Counted from the stretch's first letter, positions 7,437-16,762 are shown. The stretch is 51,930 nucleotides of DNA from Elusimicrobiota bacterium (GCA_016212885.1 JACRDO010000083.1:1-51930); one strand, 5' to 3'. The notes: a model not told the origin generated them from the letters alone. Numbers and translations are program-made.

Positions 7437-8249
7437 ATGAAATATCCTAGTCGCGGGATGCGGATCGGACCGAGGGCGCGGGGACTGTCCCTGATCGCGC
7501 TCAGCCTGTGGCCATGCGGGTGCATCAGCATCCGCGAGGAGGAGACCCGCTCGCTCTCGGCGCCGGGCCTCGACGGCCGGCGCGCGGCGGAGGCGGTCCA
7601 GGAGCAGACCGCCGGGCCGTTCCAGGTCCGTTCGCTCGCCTACAGGCCGGCTCTCCTGCCGCTCGCTGATTTCGTCAAGCGCCTCTCCCGGGGGGACTTC
7701 AATCGGGCGCTGCGCTCCGTCCGCCTGCGCTACGCTCCGTCGAACGCCGACGCCGCGGCCATGCGGACGCTCCTGGCGCACGGCTACGCGCCGGTCTACG
7801 TCGAGACGGTCAACCGCGGCGGCGCCCCGGCGGAACTCCAGGGGCTGAGCCTGACGCTGACGGACGGCTCCCGGAGCTTCACGCCCATCCCCGAGGAGGA
7901 GCTGCCCCGCGCCTTCGCCGGCTTCAATCCGAAGGCGGCGGCCGCCAACGTCTACAACACGGGAGCCGCGGTCGTAAGCGTGACGGCGTTCGTGGCCGTC
8001 TTCGCCGCCGCCCTGGCGGCCGCGGCGCACGGCGGGCCGTTCGAGACCCCGGATGCTCTCGGCGCCATCGCCGAGAGGCTCGACGGCGACGTCTACAATT
8101 CCCTGAAGAAGACCACGCGCATCGAGTACGACGACCTGCTCTGGCGGCCGCGGCGGCTGCCTCCCGGGGAGACGGCGCGGGGGCTGCTGTTCTTCCGCGT
8201 GGGGGATGCCGACTGGGAATCGCTGCGCTTGACGGCCGGGATGCCGTGA
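7437..8249 (+). CDS. Hypothetical lipoprotein with a central hydrophobic segment
   Basis: 270 residues from ATG 7437, chosen because it gives a proper signal peptide with lipobox ending WPCGC; the longer frame upstream would read through the preceding gene. The mature part begins ISIREEETRS. A hydrophobic Ala-rich stretch (VVSVTAFVAVFAAALAAAA) lies near residue 185 and the C terminus contains LPPGETARGLLFFRVG, a motif common in lipoproteins of unknown function that carry a beta-sandwich. It follows the GT-C-like gene by 4 nt and is probably translated from the same mRNA. I do not recognise a specific family. Confidence 0.6.
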   Translation: MKYPSRGMRIGPRARGLSLIALSLWPCGCISIREEETRSLSAPGLDGRRAAEAVQEQTAGPFQVRSLAYRPALLPLADFVKRLSRGDFNRALRSVRLRYAPSNADAAAMRTLLAHGYAPVYVETVNRGGAPAELQGLSLTLTDGSRSFTPIPEEELPRAFAGFNPKAAAANVYNTGAAVVSVTAFVAVFAAALAAAAHGGPFETPDALGAIAERLDGDVYNSLKKTTRIEYDDLLWRPRRLPPGETARGLLFFRVGDADWESLRLTAGMP

Positions 8250-9206
8250 CTACCGGTCCGGTCCGGACAGGGCCTGGCGCAGCTTCAGGCTGAAGCGCCG
8301 CCGCGAGAGGGCCGAGGACTCGGGCGAGCAGTGCTCCAGAGCCGCGTCGCAGCGCGTGCGCTCCTTGAGGCTGCGCACGTCCTCCAGTTCGGCCGAGACC
8401 AGGGCCCCCGTCCCGCGGTCGAGCACCGCGTCCACAATCGTGCGCGCCTGTCCCCAGCGCACGCCGCACACGCCCCCCGCGCAGAAGACCGACTCATAGT
8501 TGTTGGGCGGCCCTCCGGAATCCGCCGCGGGCTCCTCCCAGGCCTGGCGCGGCGCCAGGCAGGGCGCATCCGGAGGGGCCAAGGAGACCCGAAAGGTGAC
8601 GCGCGTCGGGGTCAAGGCGGTCAGCCCCATGCGCACTTCGCTGCAGAGCTCTCGCCCCGGTCCCGGAGCCTCTCCCCGCCGCCGACGGCGCAAGGACGGC
8701 CTGACGAAGGAGTCCCCCACCCGGCGCAGCCGGCCCGAGGCCGCGGCCGCGTCGGCCCAGGAGAAGACGGCGTGCAGGTCCCGGGCCAGGCCGCGGAGGG
8801 TCTGGTCCGCGTCGGGCAGAGCCGCGTCCCCCGGGCCATCCTCGTCCTCCTGCGTGACGGAAGACAAGCCGATGGAGAAGCCCGCGAAGTCCGCCGCCGC
8901 CTGGGAGAGGTCCATGGACTGTCGGCCGGCGGACTTGGAGAGCGCTGAGAACCGTACCGTCTCGGCGTACGGCGTGCAGGCCTCCACCGTGTGCGTGGAC
9001 ACCGCGTCGGCGCGGTAGGTCGAGGCGCCGTCCCGGTAGGTCCGCCGCTCCAGGTCGTAGACGCGGGTCTCGTCCGGCACGCAGCGGCGCTGGAAGGAGA
9101 ACTCGCCGAGGTCGGCCGGGCGGGGATGCCTGTCCGCCGAGGCGCCCAAGGCGAGCGCTCCGGAGACCACGGCCAGCGCGGCCGCCCGGGAGATGAGGCG
9201 GGCCAT
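8250..9206 (-). CDS. Secreted protein of unknown function
   Basis: 318 residues with a clear signal peptide (AALAVVSGALALGASA) but no lipobox Cys at the cleavage site. Mature region has six or more Cys residues (RRC, EAC, LC, APC, VFCAGGVCG, TRC...EHC), suggesting disulfides in an extracytoplasmic location. No domain recognised. It starts 1 nt after the stop of the NlpC/P60 lipoprotein gene on the same strand, so both are probably transcribed from the promoter at 9693. Confidence 0.6.
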   Translation of the reverse strand: MARLISRAAALAVVSGALALGASADRHPRPADLGEFSFQRRCVPDETRVYDLERRTYRDGASTYRADAVSTHTVEACTPYAETVRFSALSKSAGRQSMDLSQAAADFAGFSIGLSSVTQEDEDGPGDAALPDADQTLRGLARDLHAVFSWADAAAASGRLRRVGDSFVRPSLRRRRRGEAPGPGRELCSEVRMGLTALTPTRVTFRVSLAPPDAPCLAPRQAWEEPAADSGGPPNNYESVFCAGGVCGVRWGQARTIVDAVLDRGTGALVSAELEDVRSLKERTRCDAALEHCSPESSALSRRRFSLKLRQALSGPDR

Positions 9207-9207
9207 A

Positions 9208-9678
9208 CTAGGGTATGACGCGGCGCCCGCCCAGGTAGCGCCTGCGGTAGTAGTCGCTGAAGAAGCTCTCCATCACCACGACTCCGGAACCGGGCAGGTG
9301 GATGAACACCCCGTTGTTGACGTAGATCCCCACGTGGCCGACCGCGCGCGCGACCTTCTCGCCGGAGAAGAAGACCAGGTCGCCCATACGCAGGTCCTGG
9401 GACGCGCCGACCTTGTCCCCGACCAGGGCCATCTCGCGCGCGGAGCGCGGCAGGTCCATGCCGTTCTCGAGGAAGACCTTGCGCACGTAGTCCGAGCAGT
9501 CCTTGGGCGCGGGCCGGCCCTTCTCCTCCTCGGGCAGCCAGGTCTTGGCCGTGCGCGCCACGGCCTTGGCCAGGGGCGGCACGGGCGGCAGGGCCTTGCG
9601 CACGCGCGGGGCCGGTCCCGAAGAACAGCCCGCAGCCAGCAGGAGGCTCAAGGCACCGCAGGCGAGGATCCTCCTCAT
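9208..9678 (-). CDS. NlpC/P60 family lipoprotein, cell-wall peptidase
   Basis: 156 residues. Lipobox LAAGC, a short linker, then an NlpC/P60 domain. Catalytic Cys in KDCSDYVRKVF (about residue 61), LRMGDLVFF, catalytic His in VGHVGIYVNNGVFIH (about 114), and a third polar residue downstream. The family cleaves peptidoglycan stem peptides, usually at D-gamma-Glu-meso-DAP bonds. Small and single-domain, anchored in the membrane by its lipid. TAGAAT 9 nt upstream of the ATG gives it a very short leader. First gene of a probable two-gene operon. Confidence 0.85.
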   Translation of the reverse strand: MRRILACGALSLLLAAGCSSGPAPRVRKALPPVPPLAKAVARTAKTWLPEEEKGRPAPKDCSDYVRKVFLENGMDLPRSAREMALVGDKVGASQDLRMGDLVFFSGEKVARAVGHVGIYVNNGVFIHLPGSGVVVMESFFSDYYRRRYLGGRRVIP

Positions 9679-9687
9679 GGCGCGAGC

Positions 9688-9693
9688 ATTCTA
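9688..9693 (-). promoter_or_regulatory. -10 box TAGAAT, 9 nt before ATG 9678
   Basis: Minus-strand TAGAAT in TTTATAGAATG; no ribosome binding site between it and the ATG. Confidence 0.45.
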
Positions 9694-9724
9694 TAAACTC
9701 CTGGCCCGACCAGGCCATATCGTC

Positions 9725-9730
9725 TATAAT
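9725..9730 (+). promoter_or_regulatory. -10 box TATAAT, 7 nt before ATG 9738
   Basis: Consensus TATAAT. An upstream in-frame ATG at 9729 overlaps the box and so cannot be in the mRNA; this fixes the start at 9738. Confidence 0.65.
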
Positions 9731-9737
9731 GTCGCCC

Positions 9738-10088
9738 ATGCCGGCCAAGGTCCTCATCGTCGATGACGAAGACATCGTCCGCGAGATGCTCGCCCGCCAG
9801 CTCAAGGGCTGGGGCCATGAGGTCCGGCTGGCCGCCAGCGCGGAGGAGGCGCTGGACTTGCTGGGGCGCGAGAGCGTGGACGCGGTGCTGTTGGACAACG
9901 TGCTCACGGGCATGACCGGCCTGCAGGCCCTGGCCGAGGTCCGCAAGCGCAGCCAGGCCCCGGCCATCCTCATGACCGGGCACTTCGACCCCGAGTTCGA
10001 GAAGGACGCCCGCCTGTTGGGCGCCGCGGCCGTCCTGGCCAAGCCTCTGGACGCCGAGACGCTGCGCCTGGCCCTAGAGCGAATCTAG
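9738..10088 (+). CDS. Single-domain response regulator (receiver)
   Basis: 116 residues, a complete receiver domain and nothing else. Acidic pair in VLIVDDEDIV (DD at 9-10), phospho-acceptor Asp in AVLLDNVLTGM (near 54), Thr/Ser position in AILMTGHF and the conserved Lys in LAKPLD (near 104). Such stand-alone receivers act through protein partners or as phosphate shuttles. No kinase is adjacent. The TATAAT box ends 7 nt before this ATG, so translation from a leaderless mRNA is likely. Its 3' end overlaps that of the convergent ABC-F gene by 15 bp. Confidence 0.85.
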   Translation: MPAKVLIVDDEDIVREMLARQLKGWGHEVRLAASAEEALDLLGRESVDAVLLDNVLTGMTGLQALAEVRKRSQAPAILMTGHFDPEFEKDARLLGAAAVLAKPLDAETLRLALERI

Positions 10089-11837
10089 CTCGGCTTCCTT
10101 GGCCTGCAGGTCGGCCTGGACCTGTTCCATCCTGTCGCCGATGGTCTTGACCTGGGCAAAGTCCGAATAAAGAGCAGGGTCGGAGAGCTTGGCCGCCAAA
10201 GACTCGAGCTCCTCATGGAGCTTGAGCACCTGGTTCTCCAGCTGCGTCTTGCGCTTCGCTCTCGCCTTCTCGTCCTTGATCACGGCCCTGGACTGGGCCC
10301 CAGGCTTGGGCTTCTCCAGCTTGGGCACGGCCACGGCCTGGGGGTTCTCCTCGTGCCACTGGGACTGGCGATGCTTGAAGTACTCGTAGTTGCCCGGGTA
10401 CCAGATGATCCGGCCCTGGTCGATGTGCACCACGTGGTCCGCGATGGCGTTGAGGAAGTAGAGGTCGTGGCTGATGGCGCAGATGGTGCCCTCGAAATCG
10501 CGCAGGGCCTCGACCAGGGCGTCCACGCTGGCCATGTCCAGGTGGGTGGTGGGCTCGTCGAGCAGGAGCACATTGGGCGGGTCCAGCAGGAGCTTGACCA
10601 AGGCCAGGCGGCTCTTCTCCCCGCCGCTCAAGACCTCCACGGGCTTGTAGACCGTATCGCCCGGGAACAGGAAGGTGCCCAGCACCGTGCGCACGAAGAG
10701 GTCCGAGTTCATGCGGCTGGAGGAGGCCTGCGCCTCCTGCAGCACGGTGCGCCCCGCGCCGAACTGGCCCTCGCGGTGCTGGGAGAAATACCCGACCCGC
10801 ACGCCGTCGGCCGAGCTCATCTCGCCCGAGTCGAAGGGGATGGCCCCGGCCAGCATCTTGAGCAAAGTGGACTTGCCCGCCCCGTTGTGCCCCACGAAGG
10901 CGACCTTCCAGCCGCGCTCCAGCTCGAAGTCCAGACCGTCGTAGACCTTGGTCTCGCCGTAGGACTTGCGCACGTCCCTGAGCGTGAGCACGTGCACGCC
11001 CGTGCGCGAGGGCTGAGGGAAGCGGATCTTGACGGTCTTGGCGTCCGGCGGGAGTTCGATCCTCTCCAGCTTCTCCAGGCGCTTGATCATGCTCTGGACG
11101 CGACTGGCCGTGGAGAATCGGACACGGTTGCGGGCTATGAAGTCCTCCATGTCCGCGATCTCCTCTTGCTGTCGCGTCCAAGCAGAGAGGAGACGCTCCT
11201 TCTCAGCCTCGCGCTCCCGGAGGTAGAATTCATAGTCCCCGTGGTAGACCCTCAGGGTGTGGTCTTGGAGGCTGACGATGCCGCGGCAGACCGCGTTGAT
11301 GAAGGCCCGGTCGTGCGAGATGAGGAAGACCGCGCCGGGGTAGGACTGCAGGTAGCTCTGCAGCCAGAACAGGGCGTCGATGTCGAGATGGTTGGTGGGC
11401 TCGTCGAGCAGGATGAGGTCGGGCTCCTGCATGAGCAGGCGCGCCATGGCCGCGCGCATGGCCCAGCCGCCGCTCAAGGTGTCGAGCCTCTTATCGAAAT
11501 CGGCCACGCGGAAGCCCAGGCCCATGAGGATGGCCTTGGCCTTGGCGGTCAGGCGGCCGTCCGGGTCCTCGTGGTGCTCCAGCGCCGTGTCGAGGACCGT
11601 ATCCTGCGTGACCGGGGCGTTCTCCTGGGGCAGGTAGCCGACCTTGGCCCCGCGCTTGGTTGTGAACTGGCCGGAATCCGCCTCTTCGATGCCCAGCAGT
11701 ATCTTGAAGAGCGTGGACTTCCCCGAGCCGTTGGGACCGACCAGCACGTAGCGGTCGCCCTCGTTGATCTGCAAGGCTGCGTCCTGGAACAGGAGCTGCT
11801 GGCCGAAGGACTTGGCGACGTTGCGCAGGGTGATCAT
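10074..11837 (-). CDS. ABC-F family ATPase (ribosome-associated, Uup/EttA-like)
   Basis: 587 residues with two ATPase domains in one chain and no membrane helices, the hallmark of ABC-F proteins. First domain: Walker A GPNGSGKST (about 35-43), signature LSGGW, Walker B LILLDEPTNHLD. Second: GHNGAGKST (about 317), signature LSGGEKSR, LLLDEPTTHLD. The linker between (about 205-270) is charged and helical, as in the P-site tRNA interaction motif. A C-terminal coiled coil (KAKRKTQLENQVLKLHEELE onward) resembles that of Uup. These proteins bind the ribosomal E site and modulate elongation or antibiotic sensitivity. TATAAT lies 17 nt upstream of the ATG. Confidence 0.9.
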   Translation of the reverse strand: MITLRNVAKSFGQQLLFQDAALQINEGDRYVLVGPNGSGKSTLFKILLGIEEADSGQFTTKRGAKVGYLPQENAPVTQDTVLDTALEHHEDPDGRLTAKAKAILMGLGFRVADFDKRLDTLSGGWAMRAAMARLLMQEPDLILLDEPTNHLDIDALFWLQSYLQSYPGAVFLISHDRAFINAVCRGIVSLQDHTLRVYHGDYEFYLREREAEKERLLSAWTRQQEEIADMEDFIARNRVRFSTASRVQSMIKRLEKLERIELPPDAKTVKIRFPQPSRTGVHVLTLRDVRKSYGETKVYDGLDFELERGWKVAFVGHNGAGKSTLLKMLAGAIPFDSGEMSSADGVRVGYFSQHREGQFGAGRTVLQEAQASSSRMNSDLFVRTVLGTFLFPGDTVYKPVEVLSGGEKSRLALVKLLLDPPNVLLLDEPTTHLDMASVDALVEALRDFEGTICAISHDLYFLNAIADHVVHIDQGRIIWYPGNYEYFKHRQSQWHEENPQAVAVPKLEKPKPGAQSRAVIKDEKARAKRKTQLENQVLKLHEELESLAAKLSDPALYSDFAQVKTIGDRMEQVQADLQAKEAELDSL

Positions 11838-11871
11838 AGGGCGGGGAGACAGAAATTATAGGAAATCGACT

Positions 11872-13413
11872 TCAGCGCCGCTTGGGGAGGTAGACGAAGG
11901 CGTAGGGCTCGTCGGGACTCTTGCCCGGAATGAGCGCGGGCGCGTACTCGCGCACGAGCCAGTCCTCGACGTCGGCCGCGTAGACGTCCCAGGGGCGCCC
12001 CCAGACCGGCTCGTTCTGCCGGACGATGACCTTGGGCCGGTTCGTGGCCAGGGCCGCCAGGGTCGCGGCGCGTTGGCTGAACCAGTCCGCCTGCCAGGGC
12101 AGGTAGTACACGCTGGGCACGGCCGGGAGCCGCCCGGTCTCGAAGTAGATGCGGGGGGCCATGGGGAACACCGCGATGCGGTCCTCGGGTCCGGTCAGCC
12201 GGACGACGGCGTCGCTGGCCGCGGCGCAGAGCGGGTCGCCCCGGGGGTGCAGCCACTCGGGCCTGACCAAAGCGGCGCTGGCCAGCCAGGTCGGCGCCAG
12301 GAGCAGCGCCGCGGCGCAGGCCAGGCCCCAGCGCAGGGGGAGGCGGCCCCTGGCCCTGTCCCAGAGCGCGGAGAGCTCCCGGCAGAGCAGGAGGGCCGCG
12401 ACGAGGAAGTAGCCCGCGCTGTGGAAGGGCACGGACAGGGCGGCCGGCTCGCCGCGGACCTTCAGCAGGGGGATGAAGACCAGCCACCACAGGACCCGCC
12501 AGTACTCGCGCCGGCGCAGCCGCCAGGTGAGCCAGGCCCAGACCGCGAGCTTGAGCAGGCTCTCGAGATACTGGCTGGGGCCGCCCCAGTCGAAGACGGA
12601 GAGGAAGTAAGGGACGTTGTCCGCGAAAGCCGCCTTGAGCACTCCGAGCCAGGCTGGTCCGGAGTAGCCGCAATAGCGGGCGTAGACCGTGGTGTTGAAG
12701 CGCACGGCCTGGTCATAGATGAGCCCGACGTCCGCGTGGCGCAGGCACCAGAGGCCGGCCAGGGCCAGCCAGCCCGCGGCGCCGGCGGCCAGCCAGCGCC
12801 ATTGCCGGCGCCAGCCGCGGTCGCAGGCCAGCCAGAGGGCCAGGCAGAGGCAGGCCGGCGCGCAGTTGAGGGAGGCGCTGACCGCGAAGGCGAGGAGAGC
12901 TCCCACGCCGACGGCGCGGCCGCGAGCGGCCGGCGGCGTCTCACCCAGCGGCCCGCCCATGAGAGCGAGGGACAGGAGCACGGCATAGCCCCAGTAGGAC
13001 TCCACGAGCATCATGTGCCCGTACCAGTAGGTGAGCCAGAAGGAGCCCAGGCCGGCGAAGAAGGCGGCGAGCAGGGCTCCGGCGGCCCAGCGCCGGGTCA
13101 GCAGGAAGACCAGCGCGCAGACCCCCCCCCAGAGTCCCAGCATGAAGACGCGGAAGGCTATGAAGCTGTTGCCGAAGAGCGCGGCCAGCAGGGCGCTGGG
13201 CATGTACTCCACCGGCATGTGGTGGGTGAACACGTCGCGGTGCAGGAGCCAGCCCCTGGACACGAGCCAGCCGATGACGAGGTTGGTGTCCTCGTCCCAG
13301 AAGGACTCGTAGTACCGGGCGCCCCAGAGGTGCCAGAGCCCCAGGGCCAGCACTGCGGCAAAGGCCGGAGCCGCTAGGGTTCGATCTTGAAGCCGCGCAG
13401 GAACTCCTTCCAA
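11872..13413 (-). CDS. GT-C superfamily membrane protein, putative glycosyltransferase
   Basis: 513 residues. The first periplasmic loop has ESFWDEDTNLVIGWLVSRGW followed by LHRDVFTHHMPVEYMP, matching the acidic loop and second-loop pattern of ArnT/PMT-type GT-C enzymes that transfer sugars from polyprenyl phosphate carriers. Roughly ten to twelve membrane helices follow, ending near 390, then a soluble C-terminal domain with YYLPWQADWFSQ. The start is uncertain: TTG 13413 overlaps the upstream gene by 40 bp, while GTG 13353 would begin after its stop and still keep the first helix. Third in a minus-strand run with the two genes upstream. Confidence 0.7.
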   Translation of the reverse strand: MEGVPARLQDRTLAAPAFAAVLALGLWHLWGARYYESFWDEDTNLVIGWLVSRGWLLHRDVFTHHMPVEYMPSALLAALFGNSFIAFRVFMLGLWGGVCALVFLLTRRWAAGALLAAFFAGLGSFWLTYWYGHMMLVESYWGYAVLLSLALMGGPLGETPPAARGRAVGVGALLAFAVSASLNCAPACLCLALWLACDRGWRRQWRWLAAGAAGWLALAGLWCLRHADVGLIYDQAVRFNTTVYARYCGYSGPAWLGVLKAAFADNVPYFLSVFDWGGPSQYLESLLKLAVWAWLTWRLRRREYWRVLWWLVFIPLLKVRGEPAALSVPFHSAGYFLVAALLLCRELSALWDRARGRLPLRWGLACAAALLLAPTWLASAALVRPEWLHPRGDPLCAAASDAVVRLTGPEDRIAVFPMAPRIYFETGRLPAVPSVYYLPWQADWFSQRAATLAALATNRPKVIVRQNEPVWGRPWDVYAADVEDWLVREYAPALIPGKSPDEPYAFVYLPKRR

Positions 13414-13898
13414 AGCCCGAGTCCTTCCGGAGTCTTCTGATGGGTAGGCGAAGGGCTCTCGAAACTCAGCACCCAGAAACCGTCCGGAGCGGCGGGGACC
13501 AGAGCGGTCTCCTCATAGATCCATTCCGTCTCGGCCCCGGGCGACTCGTCCCCCCGCAGGTTCAGGCGATACTGGCGCTTGAACATCCGGGCTTGGATTC
13601 CGGAAACTCTCGCGGTCCCGGCGGCCTTGGGCCGGGGAGACCCCAGCGAACCCAGGAAGGACTCCTGGGAGTCCTTGTTCCCGCCGTGCCGGGTCACGGA
13701 GACCGCCAGGATCCCGTCGCCGTAGCGCATGCCTCCGTCCGAGACGGACTTGGCCCGCCAAGACGGAGGGATGAGGCACCGGTACTGTCCCGCGACGCCA
13801 GCGCTCTTCCAGTCCATGCCCCCTCTCTTGCCCGAAGCCGGGCTGGCGGACGACGCCGCCGCGCAGCACAACGCCAGGACCGCCGCTAGGAATCTCAT
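13374..13898 (-). CDS. Secreted protein of unknown function
   Basis: 174 residues from ATG 13898, which gives a signal peptide (MRFLAAVLALCCAAASSASP) and a 4-bp ATGA overlap with the stop of the upstream gene; the longer frame lacks a signal. The mature part (WKSAGVAGQYRCLIPPSWRA...) and the pattern DGFWVLSFESPS near the end resemble small periplasmic proteins with a PsbP/Mog1-like fold that often start with a GxxxxxPxxW element; this is a weak similarity. Translationally coupled to the HEXXH protein, so the two probably work together. Confidence 0.65.
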   Translation of the reverse strand: MRFLAAVLALCCAAASSASPASGKRGGMDWKSAGVAGQYRCLIPPSWRAKSVSDGGMRYGDGILAVSVTRHGGNKDSQESFLGSLGSPRPKAAGTARVSGIQARMFKRQYRLNLRGDESPGAETEWIYEETALVPAAPDGFWVLSFESPSPTHQKTPEGLGLWKEFLRGFKIEP

Positions 13899-15610
13899 GG
13901 TTCGCTGAACCTCGCTCGGAAGTCGCTCCAGAATGCAGGATGGTCTCTCCGGGACCGCTCCACGCACTCATTGAACTCATCCCAGTCGAGCTGTCCGGGA
14001 GTCGGCTTGAGCACGGGAAGAGGCTTGCCGGCGAGCAGCTCGATGAGCGCCTTCTCGTCCCTGACCATGGCCTGCTGCAGCCGCCGGAACTCCGGATCGT
14101 CGGCCGCGGCCTGGAATCTCTTCAGCAGCTCCTCGCCCTGTGGCGACATGAGGCGGTCCCGCAGACTTTTGACTTTGGCCAGCTGAGCCTCGTACCTCTT
14201 CAGCCGCTCAGGATCGCTCGCCGCCTGGCCATCGTACTGGCTGCGCAACTCGGTGAGCCGGGCCTTGAGCCCCTCCTTGTCTTCCATGATCTGGAGCTTG
14301 GCGCCGAGCTTGGGCAGGCCCGCGATGCTCTTGCTGAGACGATCGATGAGGGTCTGGATCACGGCCAACCGATCCGTGTAGGCCTGCACAGGGTCGCGCA
14401 TCTCATCGGCTTCCAGGCTGTCGACATAGTAGGGCCCGCGCTTGAGTCCATCCCAGTACTGCCCCGGCTTGCGAGCCAGATCCTTGGCCTCCTCGCTGTA
14501 GTCCGTGGCCTTGCCGGAGTTGAGCCGCGCCGCCACCAGATAGCCGCTCAGGCGCGCGCGCTGCTCGTCGAGCAGCGACTTCTTGAAGACCTCATGAGAG
14601 TCAGGGAGCAGCCTCTTGATCTGGGCATGCGAGACGAGATGCCGCAGCTCGTGGGACATGTTGCCGCAGAGGGTCTCCATGGCCACGTCCTTATCCTTGA
14701 ATTCCAGGAACTTGCGGTTGAACTCGTAGATGCCTTCATTGTAGTAGGCCAGCCCTCGTATGCCATCGATGCCTTCGATCCCTCTTCTCTGGACGACCGC
14801 ACTACCCTCGACGTCCACGGCTCTGATGACGACTTTCCTGCCGCTCTTGGCATATTCCCGCTGGAGCTCCTGTATGACCTCGCGGCCTTCCGGGGTGCTC
14901 TGCAAGTGCATGATGGCCTGCTTGGACAAGACCACTGCGGGATCCTGGCGCGGGCCGAGGCCGATCCCGGCCAAGGCGCTGCCGGCCGTTTTCGGCGGAG
15001 GCCCGAACTCCATCCAGGTCTCCAGCTCCTCGAGCGGGATGGGCGCCGCGGGCTGGGTTCCCGCGGGAGGCACCGCGTTGATGCGCAGGCCGGCCTGACG
15101 CGGGGCCCCCGGGGCCAGGGCCGCGGGATCGCCGTGAGGCGGCGGGGCGTCCGCCACGGCCACGGCCTCGAATCTGGTCCGGCCCAGCGCCTCGCTCATG
15201 GCCAGGGCTTTATCGCCCAGGACCTTTGACTTGCCACCGTCAAGGCGGCTCTTTTCGAGAGCCGTGGAGCCCGGGAGAGCCGAGCCGCGCAGACGTCCGC
15301 GCAGACGTTCGAAGACAGCCTGGCGCTGGGACTCGGAAAGGTCTAGGCGTGAGCAGAATACGCGCAGGCGCTGCTCATAAGCATGGACTGTCGTCTCCGG
15401 GGCCCGCCCGAGCAGGAGTTCATGCGCTTCGGCGTGGAGGTCCTTCGCTTGGGCCGGCGGCTCGGGGAGCGCCGCCACGTCGCCGAGCAGGGCCAGGCCC
15501 AGCTGCTTGGAATATGCGGCGGTCTGGGCGCTTACAGAGGACAGCTCCGGGGTTCCTGCGTGCCCGGGCCAAGAAAAGAGCAACCAGCCGGCCAGGAGTA
15601 GGGTTTGCAT
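13895..15610 (-). CDS. Secreted protein with HEXXH motif, putative metallopeptidase
   Basis: 571 residues with a signal peptide (TLLLAGWLLFSWPGHA). The central part contains LCGNMSHELRHLVSHAQ (about 315-331), in which HELRH fits the zinc-binding HEXXH of zincins; the preceding YNEGIYEFNRKFLEF region could form the beta strand over the active site. The C-terminal third is strongly helical and charged (about 410-540), probably coiled coil. I do not recognise the family, so peptidase activity is inference from the motif and the surrounding hydrophobic pattern. TATACT lies 21 nt upstream. Overlaps the next gene by 4 bp. Confidence 0.6.
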   Translation of the reverse strand: MQTLLLAGWLLFSWPGHAGTPELSSVSAQTAAYSKQLGLALLGDVAALPEPPAQAKDLHAEAHELLLGRAPETTVHAYEQRLRVFCSRLDLSESQRQAVFERLRGRLRGSALPGSTALEKSRLDGGKSKVLGDKALAMSEALGRTRFEAVAVADAPPPHGDPAALAPGAPRQAGLRINAVPPAGTQPAAPIPLEELETWMEFGPPPKTAGSALAGIGLGPRQDPAVVLSKQAIMHLQSTPEGREVIQELQREYAKSGRKVVIRAVDVEGSAVVQRRGIEGIDGIRGLAYYNEGIYEFNRKFLEFKDKDVAMETLCGNMSHELRHLVSHAQIKRLLPDSHEVFKKSLLDEQRARLSGYLVAARLNSGKATDYSEEAKDLARKPGQYWDGLKRGPYYVDSLEADEMRDPVQAYTDRLAVIQTLIDRLSKSIAGLPKLGAKLQIMEDKEGLKARLTELRSQYDGQAASDPERLKRYEAQLAKVKSLRDRLMSPQGEELLKRFQAAADDPEFRRLQQAMVRDEKALIELLAGKPLPVLKPTPGQLDWDEFNECVERSRRDHPAFWSDFRARFSEP

Positions 15611-15695
15611 CGGGATGGCCTGCTAACGCGGAGTATAACCCCAATACCCGACTAATTCAAGGGAATACGTAAAATACGTGAAAACCAGGTACCGC

Positions 15696-16760
15696 CTAAA
15701 GCCGCTTCTTGGTCTCTTTGTCGAAGAGATGGATGCCGTCGAGCTGGAAGCGCATGGATACCGTATCGCCGGGCTTGCCGCCGAAGGAGGCGTCCGCCAC
15801 CGCGAGCAGACGCTGGTCTCCGGCCTTGAGGTACAGGTTGCGCTTGTAGCCCAGCAGCTCCACGACCTCGATGACGGCCGGCACCGGCTCGCTCCACCCT
15901 TCTCCCGCCGCCTTGTCCACGCTGATGCCCTCGGGCCGCACGCCCAGGACCACCGGGCCGGAGACGGAGTTCCGGCCGTCGAGCTTGAAGGACAGGTCCG
16001 GGCTCTGGAAGCCCCCCCCCGCCGCGGCGCCCGGGATGAAGTTCATGGTGGGGCTGCCGATGAACCCGGCCACGAAGTGGTTGGCGGGGCGGCTGAAGAC
16101 CTCGGCCGGCGCGCCCGCCTGCTGGATGAGCCCCCCGTTCATCACGGCCAGCCGCGAGCCCAGGGTCATGGCCTCCACCTGGTCGTGGGTGACGTAGAGG
16201 ATGGTGGCGCCCAGGCTCTGGTGCAGCTTGGCGATCTCCACGCGCATCTCCTCGCGCAGCTTGGCGTCGAGGTTGCTCAGCGGCTCGTCGAAGAGGAAAA
16301 CCTTGGGCTTGCGCACGATGGCGCGGCCTATGGCCACGCGCTGGCGCTGGCCGCCGGAGAGCTGGCGCGGGGTGCGGCCGAGCAGGCTCTGGATCTGCAG
16401 GATGCCCGCGGCCTCATCGACGCGGCGCGCGATCTCGTCCTTGGGCAGGCGGCGCAGGCGCAGCCCGAAGCTCATGTTCTCGGCCACGGTCATGTGCGGG
16501 TAGAGGGCGTAGTCCTGGACCACCATGGCGATCTCGCGGTCGCGCGGGGGCAGGTGGTTGACCACCTGGCCGCCGATGCGGATCTCGCCGTCGGTGATTT
16601 CCTCCAGGCCCGCGACCATGCGCAGCAAGGTGGACTTGCCGCAGCCCGAGGGCCCCACCAGGATCATGAACTCGCCTTCCGCGACCTCGAGGCTGATGTC
16701 GTCGAGGACCGGGTGCTCGTGATAGACCTTCGTGATGCGGCTCAAGGTGACCGATGCCAT
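15696..16760 (-). CDS. Carbohydrate ABC importer ATPase, UgpC/MsmX/MalK type
   Basis: 354 residues. Walker [10 protein letters not shown] (about 37-45), Q-loop [13 protein letters not shown], signature [14 protein letters not shown], Walker [17 protein letters not shown]-loop [15 protein letters not shown]-terminal TOBE/OB regulatory domain (about 240-354, with LGVRPEGI) is typical of MalK-like subunits that energise CUT1 sugar importers. It starts 2 nt after the stop of the MalG-like permease. ATG 16760 is chosen because it begins the standard strand [12 protein letters not shown]. The stretch 15611-15695 downstream has no clear terminator. Confidence 0.95.
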   Translation of the reverse strand: MASVTLSRITKVYHEHPVLDDISLEVAEGEFMILVGPSGCGKSTLLRMVAGLEEITDGEIRIGGQVVNHLPPRDREIAMVVQDYALYPHMTVAENMSFGLRLRRLPKDEIARRVDEAAGILQIQSLLGRTPRQLSGGQRQRVAIGRAIVRKPKVFLFDEPLSNLDAKLREEMRVEIAKLHQSLGATILYVTHDQVEAMTLGSRLAVMNGGLIQQAGAPAEVFSRPANHFVAGFIGSPTMNFIPGAAAGGGFQSPDLSFKLDGRNSVSGPVVLGVRPEGISVDKAAGEGWSEPVPAVIEVVELLGYKRNLYLKAGDQRLLAVADASFGGKPGDTVSMRFQLDGIHLFDKETKKRL

Positions 16761-16762
16761 GG

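Noticed and set aside
10215-11861. 548-codon open frame on the plus strand
   Set aside because: It is antisense to the clear ABC-F gene; no domain, and composition (Leu/His/Val/Asp-rich) is that of a reverse-complemented GC-rich gene.
11764-13377. 537-codon plus-strand frame
   Set aside because: Shadow of the GT-C-like membrane protein; Gly/Gln/Glu/Pro-rich with no structure.
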